Assembly (NCBI RefSeq): GCF_900119185.1
Contig: NZ_FPJE01000004.1
Coordinates: 1-64,000 of the forward strand
Reading direction: 5' to 3'
DNA length: 64,000 nucleotides
Source of the DNA: Sinomicrobium oceani
Lineage (GTDB): Bacteria; Bacteroidota; Bacteroidia; Flavobacteriales; Flavobacteriaceae
Below the pieces are notes generated by a model. The model saw only the letters and a list, made by a program, of their open reading frames with translations. It made no database searches and was not told the DNA's origin. The first letter of the stretch is position 1; each line of letters starts with the position of its first letter. Below are positions 1-7,846 of this stretch, in pieces. Position numbers and translations under genes: made by a program.

Positions 1-4
1 TTTT

Positions 5-18
5 AGTACATGACAAAA
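5..18 (+). repeat. left terminal inverted repeat of the IS
   Basis: Reads AGTACATGACAAAA and is the exact reverse complement of 1198-1211. A looser match extends 2-3 bases outward. It marks the 5-prime end of the element. Confidence 0.85.
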
Positions 19-110
19 CACTCTAATTGATTAAAAACCAATAAAATAGCTCTTTGATAATTTGTCAAAAAGACTGATATTCAGTATATTAAAGGAAAAT
101 TCACCACAAA

Positions 111-1214
111 TTGCCTTTAAAAAAGAATACCAGTCTCCGCACGGAAGATACGCAATTGCTATCAATATTTAAAGCCCATTTTAAAGGGGAACTCCATTTG
201 TCCAGGATCCGCCTGATCTGTCATTTTATCACGGCTTTATGCAAGGTAAAGTCTGTCAATTATTCCAAACTTAGTGTTGGATTTGACAGTAAGGCCTCGA
301 CTTTAAGCTGTTTTAGGCGTATTCAACGCTTCATGGCTGAGTCCAGCCTTTCTATGGAAATGGTGGCTAAGTTCATCTTTGAGCTATTGCCTGAAAAAAG
401 TGCCCTTACATTGGTCATGGATAGGACCAATTGGAAGTTCGGCCAAAAAAACATCAATATACTAATGTTGGGAGTGAGTTACCGGAATGTGGCTTTCCCA
501 CTGATGTTCACTATGCTGGACAAAAGGGGAAATTCCAACGAGGAAGAACGCATTGCGCTTGTGAAGCGGTTTATCCAGTGGTTTGGCCGCGAGCGTATCG
601 ATTGCCTGTTAGCTGATAGGGAGTTTGTTGGCCAACATTGGATAGGGTTCCTCAATGAAAATGGCATTCGGTATCACATCCGTATCCGGAACAATTTTAA
701 GGTCTATTGCTTTAAAAAGAACAGGAAGGTAACGGCCTTTCATTGGTTCCACCATCTGAAGATAAACCAATGTTGCCATTCCCCGAAAATAGTCAGGATG
801 CATGGGGAATTGTGCTACCTTTCAGGGGTTAAGACCGTAAGGAACGGGAACATAGAATACCTGATCATTGTCTCTTATAACAAACCTGAAGAAGCTTTGG
901 AATATTATCGGGAAAGATGGCAAATTGAAACCTTGTTTAAAGCACTCAAATCAAGCGGGTTCAATATTGAGGACACCCATGTAACACAATTAGACAGGGT
1001 GGAAAAGCTTTTTATGCTTACTATGATTGCCTTTGTATGGTGTTACAAAATTGGGGACTTTATCGATAGGAACATTAAACCCATTACCATCAAAAAACAT
1101 GGGCGAAGGGCCGTGAGTGTCTTTAAAAATGGACTGGATTGCCTATCTAATTGGTTGCTGACAAATTTTAACAAATTGAAAATCAATTTCATAAATTTTT
1201 TGTCATGTACTTAG
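111..1214 (+). CDS. IS4-family DDE transposase
   Basis: This 367-residue transposase would cut and rejoin the ends of its own element. The DDE triad is readable: the first Asp in LVMDRTNW (near residue 104), the second in LLADREF (near 168), and the Glu in YYRERWQIETLFKALK (near 270-285). That last stretch fits the IS4 signature Y-x2-R-x3-E-x6-K exactly. The reading frame begins with TTG at 111; I see no in-frame ATG close by, so the start is the least certain part. The C-terminus is encoded by the right inverted repeat. The frame is intact and the length is normal, so the element could be active. Confidence 0.9.
   Translation: MPLKKNTSLRTEDTQLLSIFKAHFKGELHLSRIRLICHFITALCKVKSVNYSKLSVGFDSKASTLSCFRRIQRFMAESSLSMEMVAKFIFELLPEKSALTLVMDRTNWKFGQKNINILMLGVSYRNVAFPLMFTMLDKRGNSNEEERIALVKRFIQWFGRERIDCLLADREFVGQHWIGFLNENGIRYHIRIRNNFKVYCFKKNRKVTAFHWFHHLKINQCCHSPKIVRMHGELCYLSGVKTVRNGNIEYLIIVSYNKPEEALEYYRERWQIETLFKALKSSGFNIEDTHVTQLDRVEKLFMLTMIAFVWCYKIGDFIDRNIKPITIKKHGRRAVSVFKNGLDCLSNWLLTNFNKLKINFINFLSCT
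1198..1211 (-). repeat. right terminal inverted repeat of the IS
   Basis: Reads TTTTGTCATGTACT on the plus strand, the exact reverse complement of 5-18. It overlaps the last codons of the transposase, whose TAG stop (1212-1214) is just outside the 14-bp core. Confidence 0.85.
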
Positions 1215-1408
1215 GTATTTTTTACACTATCGTTGCGAATATCTGATTAATTAACAATTTGTGAGCAGCACACTACAGGATAGTTGTTTTGCTTATAACC
1301 AATATTTTCGTCCTTGCTTGAATAGAAAATCTTAATCCGTGAAACAGGATAATACGGGCTGCCGCTGATGAAAGCAGATGTTATCCTGGAAACTTAAAAT
1401 GTAAATCG

Positions 1409-3517
1409 ATGAAAATACTTGAAAAGAAGAATTTCAAATATGTGGACTATCTGTGGGATGATGACAAAGCAGCAGCCATGAAAGGCAACGAGGTAGACCT
1501 GTTGCTGTACAGGTCCAATCTTCTCGGATCGGACCTTCGCATCACCAATTACGGTGGTGGAAATACAAGTTGCCGGACTATAGAAAAAGATCCGCTCACG
1601 GGACATGACACTGAGGTTATGTGGATCAAAGGGTCTGGAGGGGATATAGGAAGCCTTACCAGAAGCGGATTGGCAGGGTTATATGTAGATAAGTTAAGGG
1701 CGCTGAAAAAAGTATATCGCGGATTGGAACACGAAGATGAAATGGTAGCCCTTTTCAATCATTGCATATACGACCTGAATAGTAAAGCACCTTCTATTGA
1801 TACGCCTTTACACGGACTTTTGCCTTTTAAACACATAGATCACCTGCATCCCGATGCGCTTATTGCTATTGCAGCGGCAAAAGACAGCAGGGAGATCACC
1901 CGGAAAATATGGGGAAACACCATGGGATGGGTTCCATGGCAGCGGCCCGGGTTTGATCTCGGGTTACAGATCGAGAAATGCCTTGCCGACAATCCGGGGA
2001 TCCGGGGTATAATACTGGGAAGTCACGGACTTTTTACCTGGGGAGATACGGCTTATGAATGTTATATCAACAGCCTTGAAGTGATCGAACAGGCTTCGGC
2101 CTATATCGAAGAACACGTGCAGTCGAACGGCATTGTTTTTGGCGGTGAAAAAACGAATAGCCTCGATCCGCAACGCCGGAAAGACCAGGCTTCTGCCATA
2201 GCTCCTTTACTCAGGGGACTCTGTTCTTCGGAAAGGCGAATGATCGGTCATTTTACCGATACCGACCGCGTACTGGAGTTTGTAAACAGTAATGATCTGG
2301 AGCGTCTTGCTCCGTTGGGCACCTCTTGCCCCGATCATTTTCTGCGTACGAAAATACAGCCTTTGCTGCTGCCGCTTGACGCCGGTGCGGACGTGACCAG
2401 ACCAGAAGATGTACTGAAGCAACTGGAGCCGGCATTCGGGCAGTACCGCAAGGAGTATAAGGAATATTACAACAATTGTAGGCATGATAACAGTCCTGCC
2501 ATACGCGATGCCAATCCGGTAGTTATCCTTTGGCCCGGAGTAGGAATGTTCTCGTTTGCCAAGAATAAACAAACCGCAAGGGTAGCTTCCGAGTTTTATA
2601 TCAACGCCATCAATGTGATGCGCGGAGCGGAGGCGATAAGCGAATATACTTCCCTGCCCCGCCAGGAGGCTTTTGATATCGAATACTGGTTGCTCGAAGA
2701 AGCAAAACTACAACGAATGCCTGCAGAGAAAACCCTTTCGAGGAAAGTGGCCCTGGTTACCGGGGCGACCGGAGGAATAGGGAAAGCCATAGCGGATAAG
2801 CTGGTCGCCGAAGGCGCTAATGTAGTGCTTACCGACCTCGATGAAAAACTTCTCGGGGAAGCGGAAGAAAGCTATAAAAAAGATGAGGTGTCTTCTGCGG
2901 TATGCGATGTAACCAAAGCGGCGTCAGTCGCAGAAGCATTTCAAAAAGCATGTCTCGAATTCGGAGGTGTCGATATGGTTGTACATTCTGCCGGACTGGC
3001 GATATCCAAATCACTTCCTGATACCACCGAAAAAGACTGGGAACTGTTACAGAATGTACTGGTTAAAGGGCAGTTTCTGCTGGCCAAGGCCGGTGTGGAT
3101 ATTATGAGAAAGCAGGGTCTTGGCGGAGATATCATCAGTATAGCCAGTAAGAATGGCCTCGTTGCCGGCCCGAACAATGTAGGATACGGTACGGCCAAAG
3201 CTGCCCAGCAGCACATGTCGCGCTTGCTTGCCGCGGAGCTCGGTACCGATAAAATCCGTGTCAATACGATAAATCCGGATGGCGTTATCGTTGGAAGTAA
3301 GATCTGGGAAGGCGCATGGGCCGAAGGCAGGGCAAAAGCTTATGGGATAAGCGTAGAGGAACTTCCCGCGCATTACGCAAAGAGAAATCTCCTCAACGAG
3401 ATCATCCGCCCGGAAGATATAGCCAACGGGGTTTACGCATTTCTGGGGATATTGGATAAGAGTACAGGTAATACCATTAATGTAGACGGAGGAATGCCGA
3501 ATGCCTTTGTGCGATAA
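1409..3517 (+). CDS. rhaEW: bifunctional rhamnulose-1-phosphate aldolase / lactaldehyde dehydrogenase
   Basis: This 702-residue fusion should split L-rhamnulose 1-phosphate into DHAP and L-lactaldehyde, then oxidise the lactaldehyde to lactate. Residues 1-420 form a class II aldolase/adducin domain, with GGGNTSCR (49-56), a His-rich stretch near 141-147 (HIDHLHP) that probably binds metal, and SHGLFTWG (205-212). Residues 445-702 are a short-chain dehydrogenase with TGATGGIG (451-458) for NAD(P), a Ser near 578-580 and Y593-x3-K597 as catalytic residues. Both domains look complete. It is the first gene of the rhamnose operon, 52 bp before the isomerase. The family is known from Bacteroidota, Bacillus and Rhizobium rhamnose clusters; the function is inferred from domains and neighbours. 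Confidence 0.92.
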   Translation: MKILEKKNFKYVDYLWDDDKAAAMKGNEVDLLLYRSNLLGSDLRITNYGGGNTSCRTIEKDPLTGHDTEVMWIKGSGGDIGSLTRSGLAGLYVDKLRALKKVYRGLEHEDEMVALFNHCIYDLNSKAPSIDTPLHGLLPFKHIDHLHPDALIAIAAAKDSREITRKIWGNTMGWVPWQRPGFDLGLQIEKCLADNPGIRGIILGSHGLFTWGDTAYECYINSLEVIEQASAYIEEHVQSNGIVFGGEKTNSLDPQRRKDQASAIAPLLRGLCSSERRMIGHFTDTDRVLEFVNSNDLERLAPLGTSCPDHFLRTKIQPLLLPLDAGADVTRPEDVLKQLEPAFGQYRKEYKEYYNNCRHDNSPAIRDANPVVILWPGVGMFSFAKNKQTARVASEFYINAINVMRGAEAISEYTSLPRQEAFDIEYWLLEEAKLQRMPAEKTLSRKVALVTGATGGIGKAIADKLVAEGANVVLTDLDEKLLGEAEESYKKDEVSSAVCDVTKAASVAEAFQKACLEFGGVDMVVHSAGLAISKSLPDTTEKDWELLQNVLVKGQFLLAKAGVDIMRKQGLGGDIISIASKNGLVAGPNNVGYGTAKAAQQHMSRLLAAELGTDKIRVNTINPDGVIVGSKIWEGAWAEGRAKAYGISVEELPAHYAKRNLLNEIIRPEDIANGVYAFLGILDKSTGNTINVDGGMPNAFVR

Positions 3518-3569
3518 AAAACAGGAAGGACAATCCGAAAAAGAGATCGTCACGTAGTTTTAAGATATT

Positions 3570-4844
3570 ATGAGAATTGACCAGCAACAAATAACGGAAG
3601 TAAATACCCGCAACAACGATATCCATAACCGGCAGATGGATATCCTGAAACAACTTCATTCCGGGTCGCGTATAGAAGGGATCATCGGGAAGCTTATTGA
3701 ATTTCAGGTGGCATTGCCAAGCTGGGCCCTCGGTGCAGGAGGAACCCGTTTCGGCCGTTTTTCCTACGGCGGAGAACCCGGATCCCTGGAGCAGAAGATC
3801 GAAGATATCGGGCTCATACATCAGCTAACCAGAACTGCCGGGGCGGTTTCTTTACATATACCGTGGGATATCCCGGATGATATTCCGGCGGTTAAGGAAC
3901 TTGCGGATTCCCTCGATATTACTTTCGATGCCATGAACTCCAATACGTTTCAGGACCATGAGGGGGCGGCTCAAAGCTACAGGAACGGTTCGCTGAGCAG
4001 TGTTCACGAGGCCGCCAGAGAACAGGCTGTGGAACATAATAGAGAGGTGATCCGTATCGGGGAAAATCTAGGTTCCAAAGGACTGACTGTATGGTTGGCA
4101 GACGGGGCCAGTTTTCCCGGGCAATACAATTTTCAAACGGCTTTGAAACATACCGGGGAAAGTCTTAAAACCATTTATGCGGCATTGCCGGACGACTGGA
4201 AAATGCTGATCGAATACAAGCCTTATGAACCTCATTTTTACAGTACTGTTATCCAGGACTGGGGGACTTCCTTAATGCTCGCAAATGCCTGCGGGGAAAA
4301 AGCATTCACCCTTGTAGATCTCGGGCATCACCTGCCGAACACCAATATAGAGCAAATTGTGGCTACGTTGATGGCACAGGGAAAACTGGGAGGCTTTCAT
4401 TTTAATGACAGCAAATACGGAGACGACGATCTTACCGTGGGTTCTGTAAAACCCTACAACCTGTTCCTCATCTTTAACGAACTGGTTTACGGTATGGAAA
4501 ACAATGCTGAGAATCCTCCGCTTTCCTGGATGATTGATGCCAGTCATAATATAAAAGACCCTCTGGAAGATCTTATTCAGTCTCTCGAAGCCATCCTGGT
4601 CGCTTACGCACAAGCCCTTCTTGTAGATCGGGAAGCACTTTCGGAAGCTCAGCAGTACAGTGATGTTGCTCAATGCCAGGAAATTTTGCAGGAGGCATAC
4701 CGTACAGATGTCCGTCCCTTGCTCCGGGAATCCCGGCTTCGCTCCGGTGGAGCCATGTATCCGTTACAGGTTTACAGGGACCTGGAAATACGAAAAAAAC
4801 TGATCCGGGAAAGAGGGCTGAAAGTACGGGCTACAGGATTGTAA
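3570..4844 (+). CDS. rhaI: L-rhamnose isomerase, P. stutzeri type
   Basis: This 424-residue TIM-barrel isomerase would convert L-rhamnose to L-rhamnulose using two divalent metals. The metal ligands known from the Pseudomonas stutzeri enzyme (E219, D254, H257, H281, D289, D327, from memory) all appear here shifted by exactly four: E215 in MLIEYKPYEP, D250 and H253 in LVDLGHHLP, H277 in FHFNDSKYGDDD, D285, and D323 in SWMIDASHN. This fixes the family and separates it from the E. coli RhaA type. The gene follows the aldolase fusion by 52 bp and precedes the kinase by 46 bp. The length is normal and the ATG start at 3570 is the only good one. Confidence 0.93.
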   Translation: MRIDQQQITEVNTRNNDIHNRQMDILKQLHSGSRIEGIIGKLIEFQVALPSWALGAGGTRFGRFSYGGEPGSLEQKIEDIGLIHQLTRTAGAVSLHIPWDIPDDIPAVKELADSLDITFDAMNSNTFQDHEGAAQSYRNGSLSSVHEAAREQAVEHNREVIRIGENLGSKGLTVWLADGASFPGQYNFQTALKHTGESLKTIYAALPDDWKMLIEYKPYEPHFYSTVIQDWGTSLMLANACGEKAFTLVDLGHHLPNTNIEQIVATLMAQGKLGGFHFNDSKYGDDDLTVGSVKPYNLFLIFNELVYGMENNAENPPLSWMIDASHNIKDPLEDLIQSLEAILVAYAQALLVDREALSEAQQYSDVAQCQEILQEAYRTDVRPLLRESRLRSGGAMYPLQVYRDLEIRKKLIRERGLKVRATGL

Positions 4845-4890
4845 GATAAAGTCAATATGTGCCCCCAACCAACTAAAACAACTTAAACCG

Positions 4891-6294
4891 ATGACGACCA
4901 AAACCGAGGTAACTGCTGTTTTTGATATCGGAAAGACCAATAAGAAATTTTTTCTATTCGACACCGGTTTCCGGGAAGTGTACCGGGAATATACTATGCT
5001 GGATGACACCACGGATGAAGATGGCTACCCTGCGGAAAATCTGGAGCAATTGCAACAATGGCTCAAAGGAATGCTCGATCGTATACTCCATGCCGAAGAA
5101 TACAAGGTTACCGCGATCAACTTTTCCAGCTACGGGGCCAGTTTCGTGCATGTGGACGAAAATGGTAATGTACTTACGCCGCTGTACAACTACACCAAGC
5201 CGCTGCCGGAACACATCAGTAAGGAATTTTACGACACCTATGGTGATCCCATTGATTTTGCAACCCGTACGGGGTCGCCCCGGGCGGAAATGCTCAATTC
5301 GGGAATGCAGTTGTACTGGATAAAGAAGACTAAGCCCGAAATATTCGAAAGAATAAAGTATTCCCTGCATTTTCCGCAATATCTCTCCTATCTCTTCACC
5401 GGAATACCGTTGAGCGATTACACGAGTATAGGATGTCATACCGGGTTATGGGATTATGAGGCCAACGATTATCACGCGTGGGTGTACAAAGAGGAAATAG
5501 ATCGAAAACTTCCGCCCATCGTGCCTTCGGAAACTGCTTTGAGCATGACCTATAAACGGAGGAAAATAAAAATAGGAGTAGGAATACACGATAGTTCGGC
5601 AGCGCTGTTGCCTTATATTCTCAGTGAAAAAAAACCGTTTTTATTGGTGTCTACCGGAACCTGGAGTATTTCTCTTAACCCTTATAACCAGGAGCCGCTG
5701 TCCGGAGAAGATGTAGAGCACAATTGCCTGAATTACATGCGTACCGATGGGAACCGGGTTAAGGCCACCCGTTTTTTTATGGGCAACGAATACCGCATAC
5801 AGGTAAAAAAACTGGGAGCGTATTATGCCAAGGCTTACGGATACCACCGCAAAGTAAAGTTCGACAGGCGGTTGTATATGAAACTGATCTCGAACCCGTC
5901 GATACATTTTAAATTCGAGGGGATAAAACTCAGGAGAAAAAAGCTCCACAAAACCGACCTGGCTCCTTTTTCGACTTTCGAAGAGGCTTTTCATCAGCTG
6001 ATGATAGAGCTTATGGAGCTTCAGGTAGAAACTTCCGGAAGAGCGATCGGGAATTCCCGGATCAACAAGATATTTATCGATGGCGGTTTTACGGACAATG
6101 ATGTCTTTGTGAAGCTGATGTCACATCATTTCAGGGATTTTAAAGTTCGGACTACCCGGAATTCGCTGGGTTCGGCATTAGGGGCTGCCATGGTGATCTC
6201 CGAAGAGAAGCCAGGACCCAAGTTTCTGAAAAAGACCTATAAAATGGAAAAACTGGCGCCTTTGCTGCTTTCGGTGCAAAGAGACAATGTGTAA
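4891..6294 (+). CDS. rhaB: FGGY-family carbohydrate kinase, probable rhamnulokinase
   Basis: This 467-residue kinase is expected to phosphorylate L-rhamnulose at C1. The N-terminal ATPase fold starts with VFDIGKTNKKFFLFD (10-24), the phosphate 1 loop of FGGY kinases. LLVSTGTWS (near 251-259) is the phosphate 2 region and KIFIDGGFTDN (near 393-403) the adenosine region. Sequence alone does not separate rhamnulokinase from fuculo- or xylulokinase; the assignment comes from its place between rhamnose isomerase and the transporter. Length is typical and the frame is intact. Spacing to the next gene is 34 bp, consistent with one transcript. Confidence 0.87.
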   Translation: MTTKTEVTAVFDIGKTNKKFFLFDTGFREVYREYTMLDDTTDEDGYPAENLEQLQQWLKGMLDRILHAEEYKVTAINFSSYGASFVHVDENGNVLTPLYNYTKPLPEHISKEFYDTYGDPIDFATRTGSPRAEMLNSGMQLYWIKKTKPEIFERIKYSLHFPQYLSYLFTGIPLSDYTSIGCHTGLWDYEANDYHAWVYKEEIDRKLPPIVPSETALSMTYKRRKIKIGVGIHDSSAALLPYILSEKKPFLLVSTGTWSISLNPYNQEPLSGEDVEHNCLNYMRTDGNRVKATRFFMGNEYRIQVKKLGAYYAKAYGYHRKVKFDRRLYMKLISNPSIHFKFEGIKLRRKKLHKTDLAPFSTFEEAFHQLMIELMELQVETSGRAIGNSRINKIFIDGGFTDNDVFVKLMSHHFRDFKVRTTRNSLGSALGAAMVISEEKPGPKFLKKTYKMEKLAPLLLSVQRDNV

Positions 6295-6328
6295 ACGAAA
6301 GCCTGTAGCCAAAACAAGATGATTATCC

Positions 6329-7750
6329 ATGGAACAAACATATACAGAAGAAGAAATAGCCGGGCACACAACATCGGAAAGCGGTGAATATGAGAGAGAA
6401 GCCGTGCCACGGTCCAAATGGAAAGGGTGGAAGAGCTTTCTCGGCATGTATGCAGGTGAACATGCGGCGGGGACGGAGTTTGTTATAGGGCCTCTTTTTC
6501 TGACTACCGGAGTCAGTGCATTTGACCTGATCGTGGGACTCTTACTGGGGAACTTCCTCGCAGTGCTGAGCTGGCGGTTTCTGACGGCAGAAATTGCGGT
6601 AAAGTACAGGCTGACCCTATATTATCAACTGGAAAAAATATGCGGAAAACGTCTGGTTACCCTATATAATGTAGCCAACGGGGTACTTTTCTGTTTCCTT
6701 GCGGGATCGATGATTACCATATCGGCTACGGCTGTGGGAATTCCTTTTAATATGGAAATGCCAAGGCTTACGGATACGATGCCTAACGGGGTTACATGGG
6801 TGGTTATCGTCATAGCAATAGGGCTCGTTATTTCACTCATCGCAGCCAGAGGTTATGATATGGTATCCAAAGCGGCCAACTGGATGTCGCCTTTTATAGT
6901 CCTGGCTTTTTTGTTGTGTGGTATAGTTGCTTTGCAACAGCTCGGTGTCTCTGACTTTTCCGGCTTTTGGGACGTATGGGGAGCAGGGAGTGATCCGTTT
7001 CCGGGACAGATAAAATTTACATTCTGGCACGTGGTTTTATGGTCCTGGTTTGCCAATGCGGCCATGCATATAGGGATGTCCGATCTCAGTGTTTTCCGGT
7101 TTGCCAGAAAGGCATCCGTGGGGTGGACCAGCGCGGCAGGGATGTACGTAGGACATTATATGGCCTGGATTGCAGCGGCATTGATCTATGCTGTTTACCT
7201 TCGGTCTCCGGAAGTGCAGACTATGCTGGCGCAGGGGGAAGCTCCTTCGGTAGCCCCCGGACCATTAGCGTATAATACGATAGGGATTTTCGGGATTATT
7301 GCGGTAATTCTCGCGGGCTGGACTACGGCCAATCCTACCATATACCGGGCAGGACTGGCTTTTCAGGCTGTTATGCCCAAAATGTCGACCTTCAAAGTAA
7401 CCCTGCTTGCCGGTGGAATAGCAACCGTCGCCGGACTTTTTCCTGCGATAGCGATGAAACTGCTCGACTTTGTAGCCCTATATGGGTTTATCCTGGCACC
7501 TTTCGGAGCAATTATTGTCTTTGACCATTTCTTTGCAACCCGTTGTGGGATTCGAAAATTTTATGCCGAAAAGACCGGAGTGTCATTTAATAATGCCGTA
7601 TTTCTGGCCTGGCTTGTCAGTTTTGGCGTGTTTTATTTTGTAGCCTGGAAGTTTGATATTTTCCTGTCGTTTGTCACGCTGCCCACATGGTTATGCTGCG
7701 GTGTGCTGTTTCTTGTTTTCAGCAGGTATTATCAGAAAAAAGGACAATAG
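6329..7750 (+). CDS. NCS1-like permease, probable rhamnose transporter
   Basis: A 473-residue inner-membrane protein with a soluble N-terminus of about 40 residues and roughly 12 hydrophobic segments. The region WKSFLGMYAGEHAAGTEFVIGPLFLTTG carries the glycine-rich first helix typical of the cytosine/purine/allantoin permease (NCS1) family, and the repeat of that fold continues through LAGWTTANPTIYRAG near residue 330. NCS1 proteins normally move nucleobases or hydantoins with Na+ or H+. Here it is the last gene of the rhamnose operon and the only transporter in it, with no RhaT, FucP-like or ABC genes, so rhamnose or a rhamnoside is the likely substrate. That substrate is inference. Confidence 0.8.
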   Translation: MEQTYTEEEIAGHTTSESGEYEREAVPRSKWKGWKSFLGMYAGEHAAGTEFVIGPLFLTTGVSAFDLIVGLLLGNFLAVLSWRFLTAEIAVKYRLTLYYQLEKICGKRLVTLYNVANGVLFCFLAGSMITISATAVGIPFNMEMPRLTDTMPNGVTWVVIVIAIGLVISLIAARGYDMVSKAANWMSPFIVLAFLLCGIVALQQLGVSDFSGFWDVWGAGSDPFPGQIKFTFWHVVLWSWFANAAMHIGMSDLSVFRFARKASVGWTSAAGMYVGHYMAWIAAALIYAVYLRSPEVQTMLAQGEAPSVAPGPLAYNTIGIFGIIAVILAGWTTANPTIYRAGLAFQAVMPKMSTFKVTLLAGGIATVAGLFPAIAMKLLDFVALYGFILAPFGAIIVFDHFFATRCGIRKFYAEKTGVSFNNAVFLAWLVSFGVFYFVAWKFDIFLSFVTLPTWLCCGVLFLVFSRYYQKKGQ

Positions 7751-7778
7751 ATATAAACCGATTAGTTAGTTGGTATGG

Positions 7779-7822
7779 AAAAACCCTGCCGGGTCCCTTT
7801 TAGAGGGATAACGACAGGGTTT
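7779..7822. terminator. hairpin between converging rhamnose transporter and TonB receptor
   Basis: AAACCCTG (7781-7788) pairs with CAGGGTTT (7815-7822) around a 26-base loop that holds a weaker internal hairpin (GGTCCC/AGGGAT). It lies between two converging genes, where a shared terminator is expected. The T-run is short, so strength is uncertain. Confidence 0.5.
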
Positions 7823-7846
7823 GCCTTGATATGAAAATGATATGAT

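Larger units (their letters stand above)
4..1214 (+). mobile_element. IS4-family insertion sequence
   Basis: About 1.2 kb bounded by 14-bp perfect inverted repeats (5-18 and 1198-1211) enclosing a single DDE transposase gene. The repeats, the transposase with a YREK signature and the size fit the IS4 family. The left end lies at the very start of the window, so the flanking target duplication cannot be compared. The element sits about 195 bp upstream of a rhamnose operon and is transcribed in the same direction. Nothing in it looks decayed. Confidence 0.88.
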
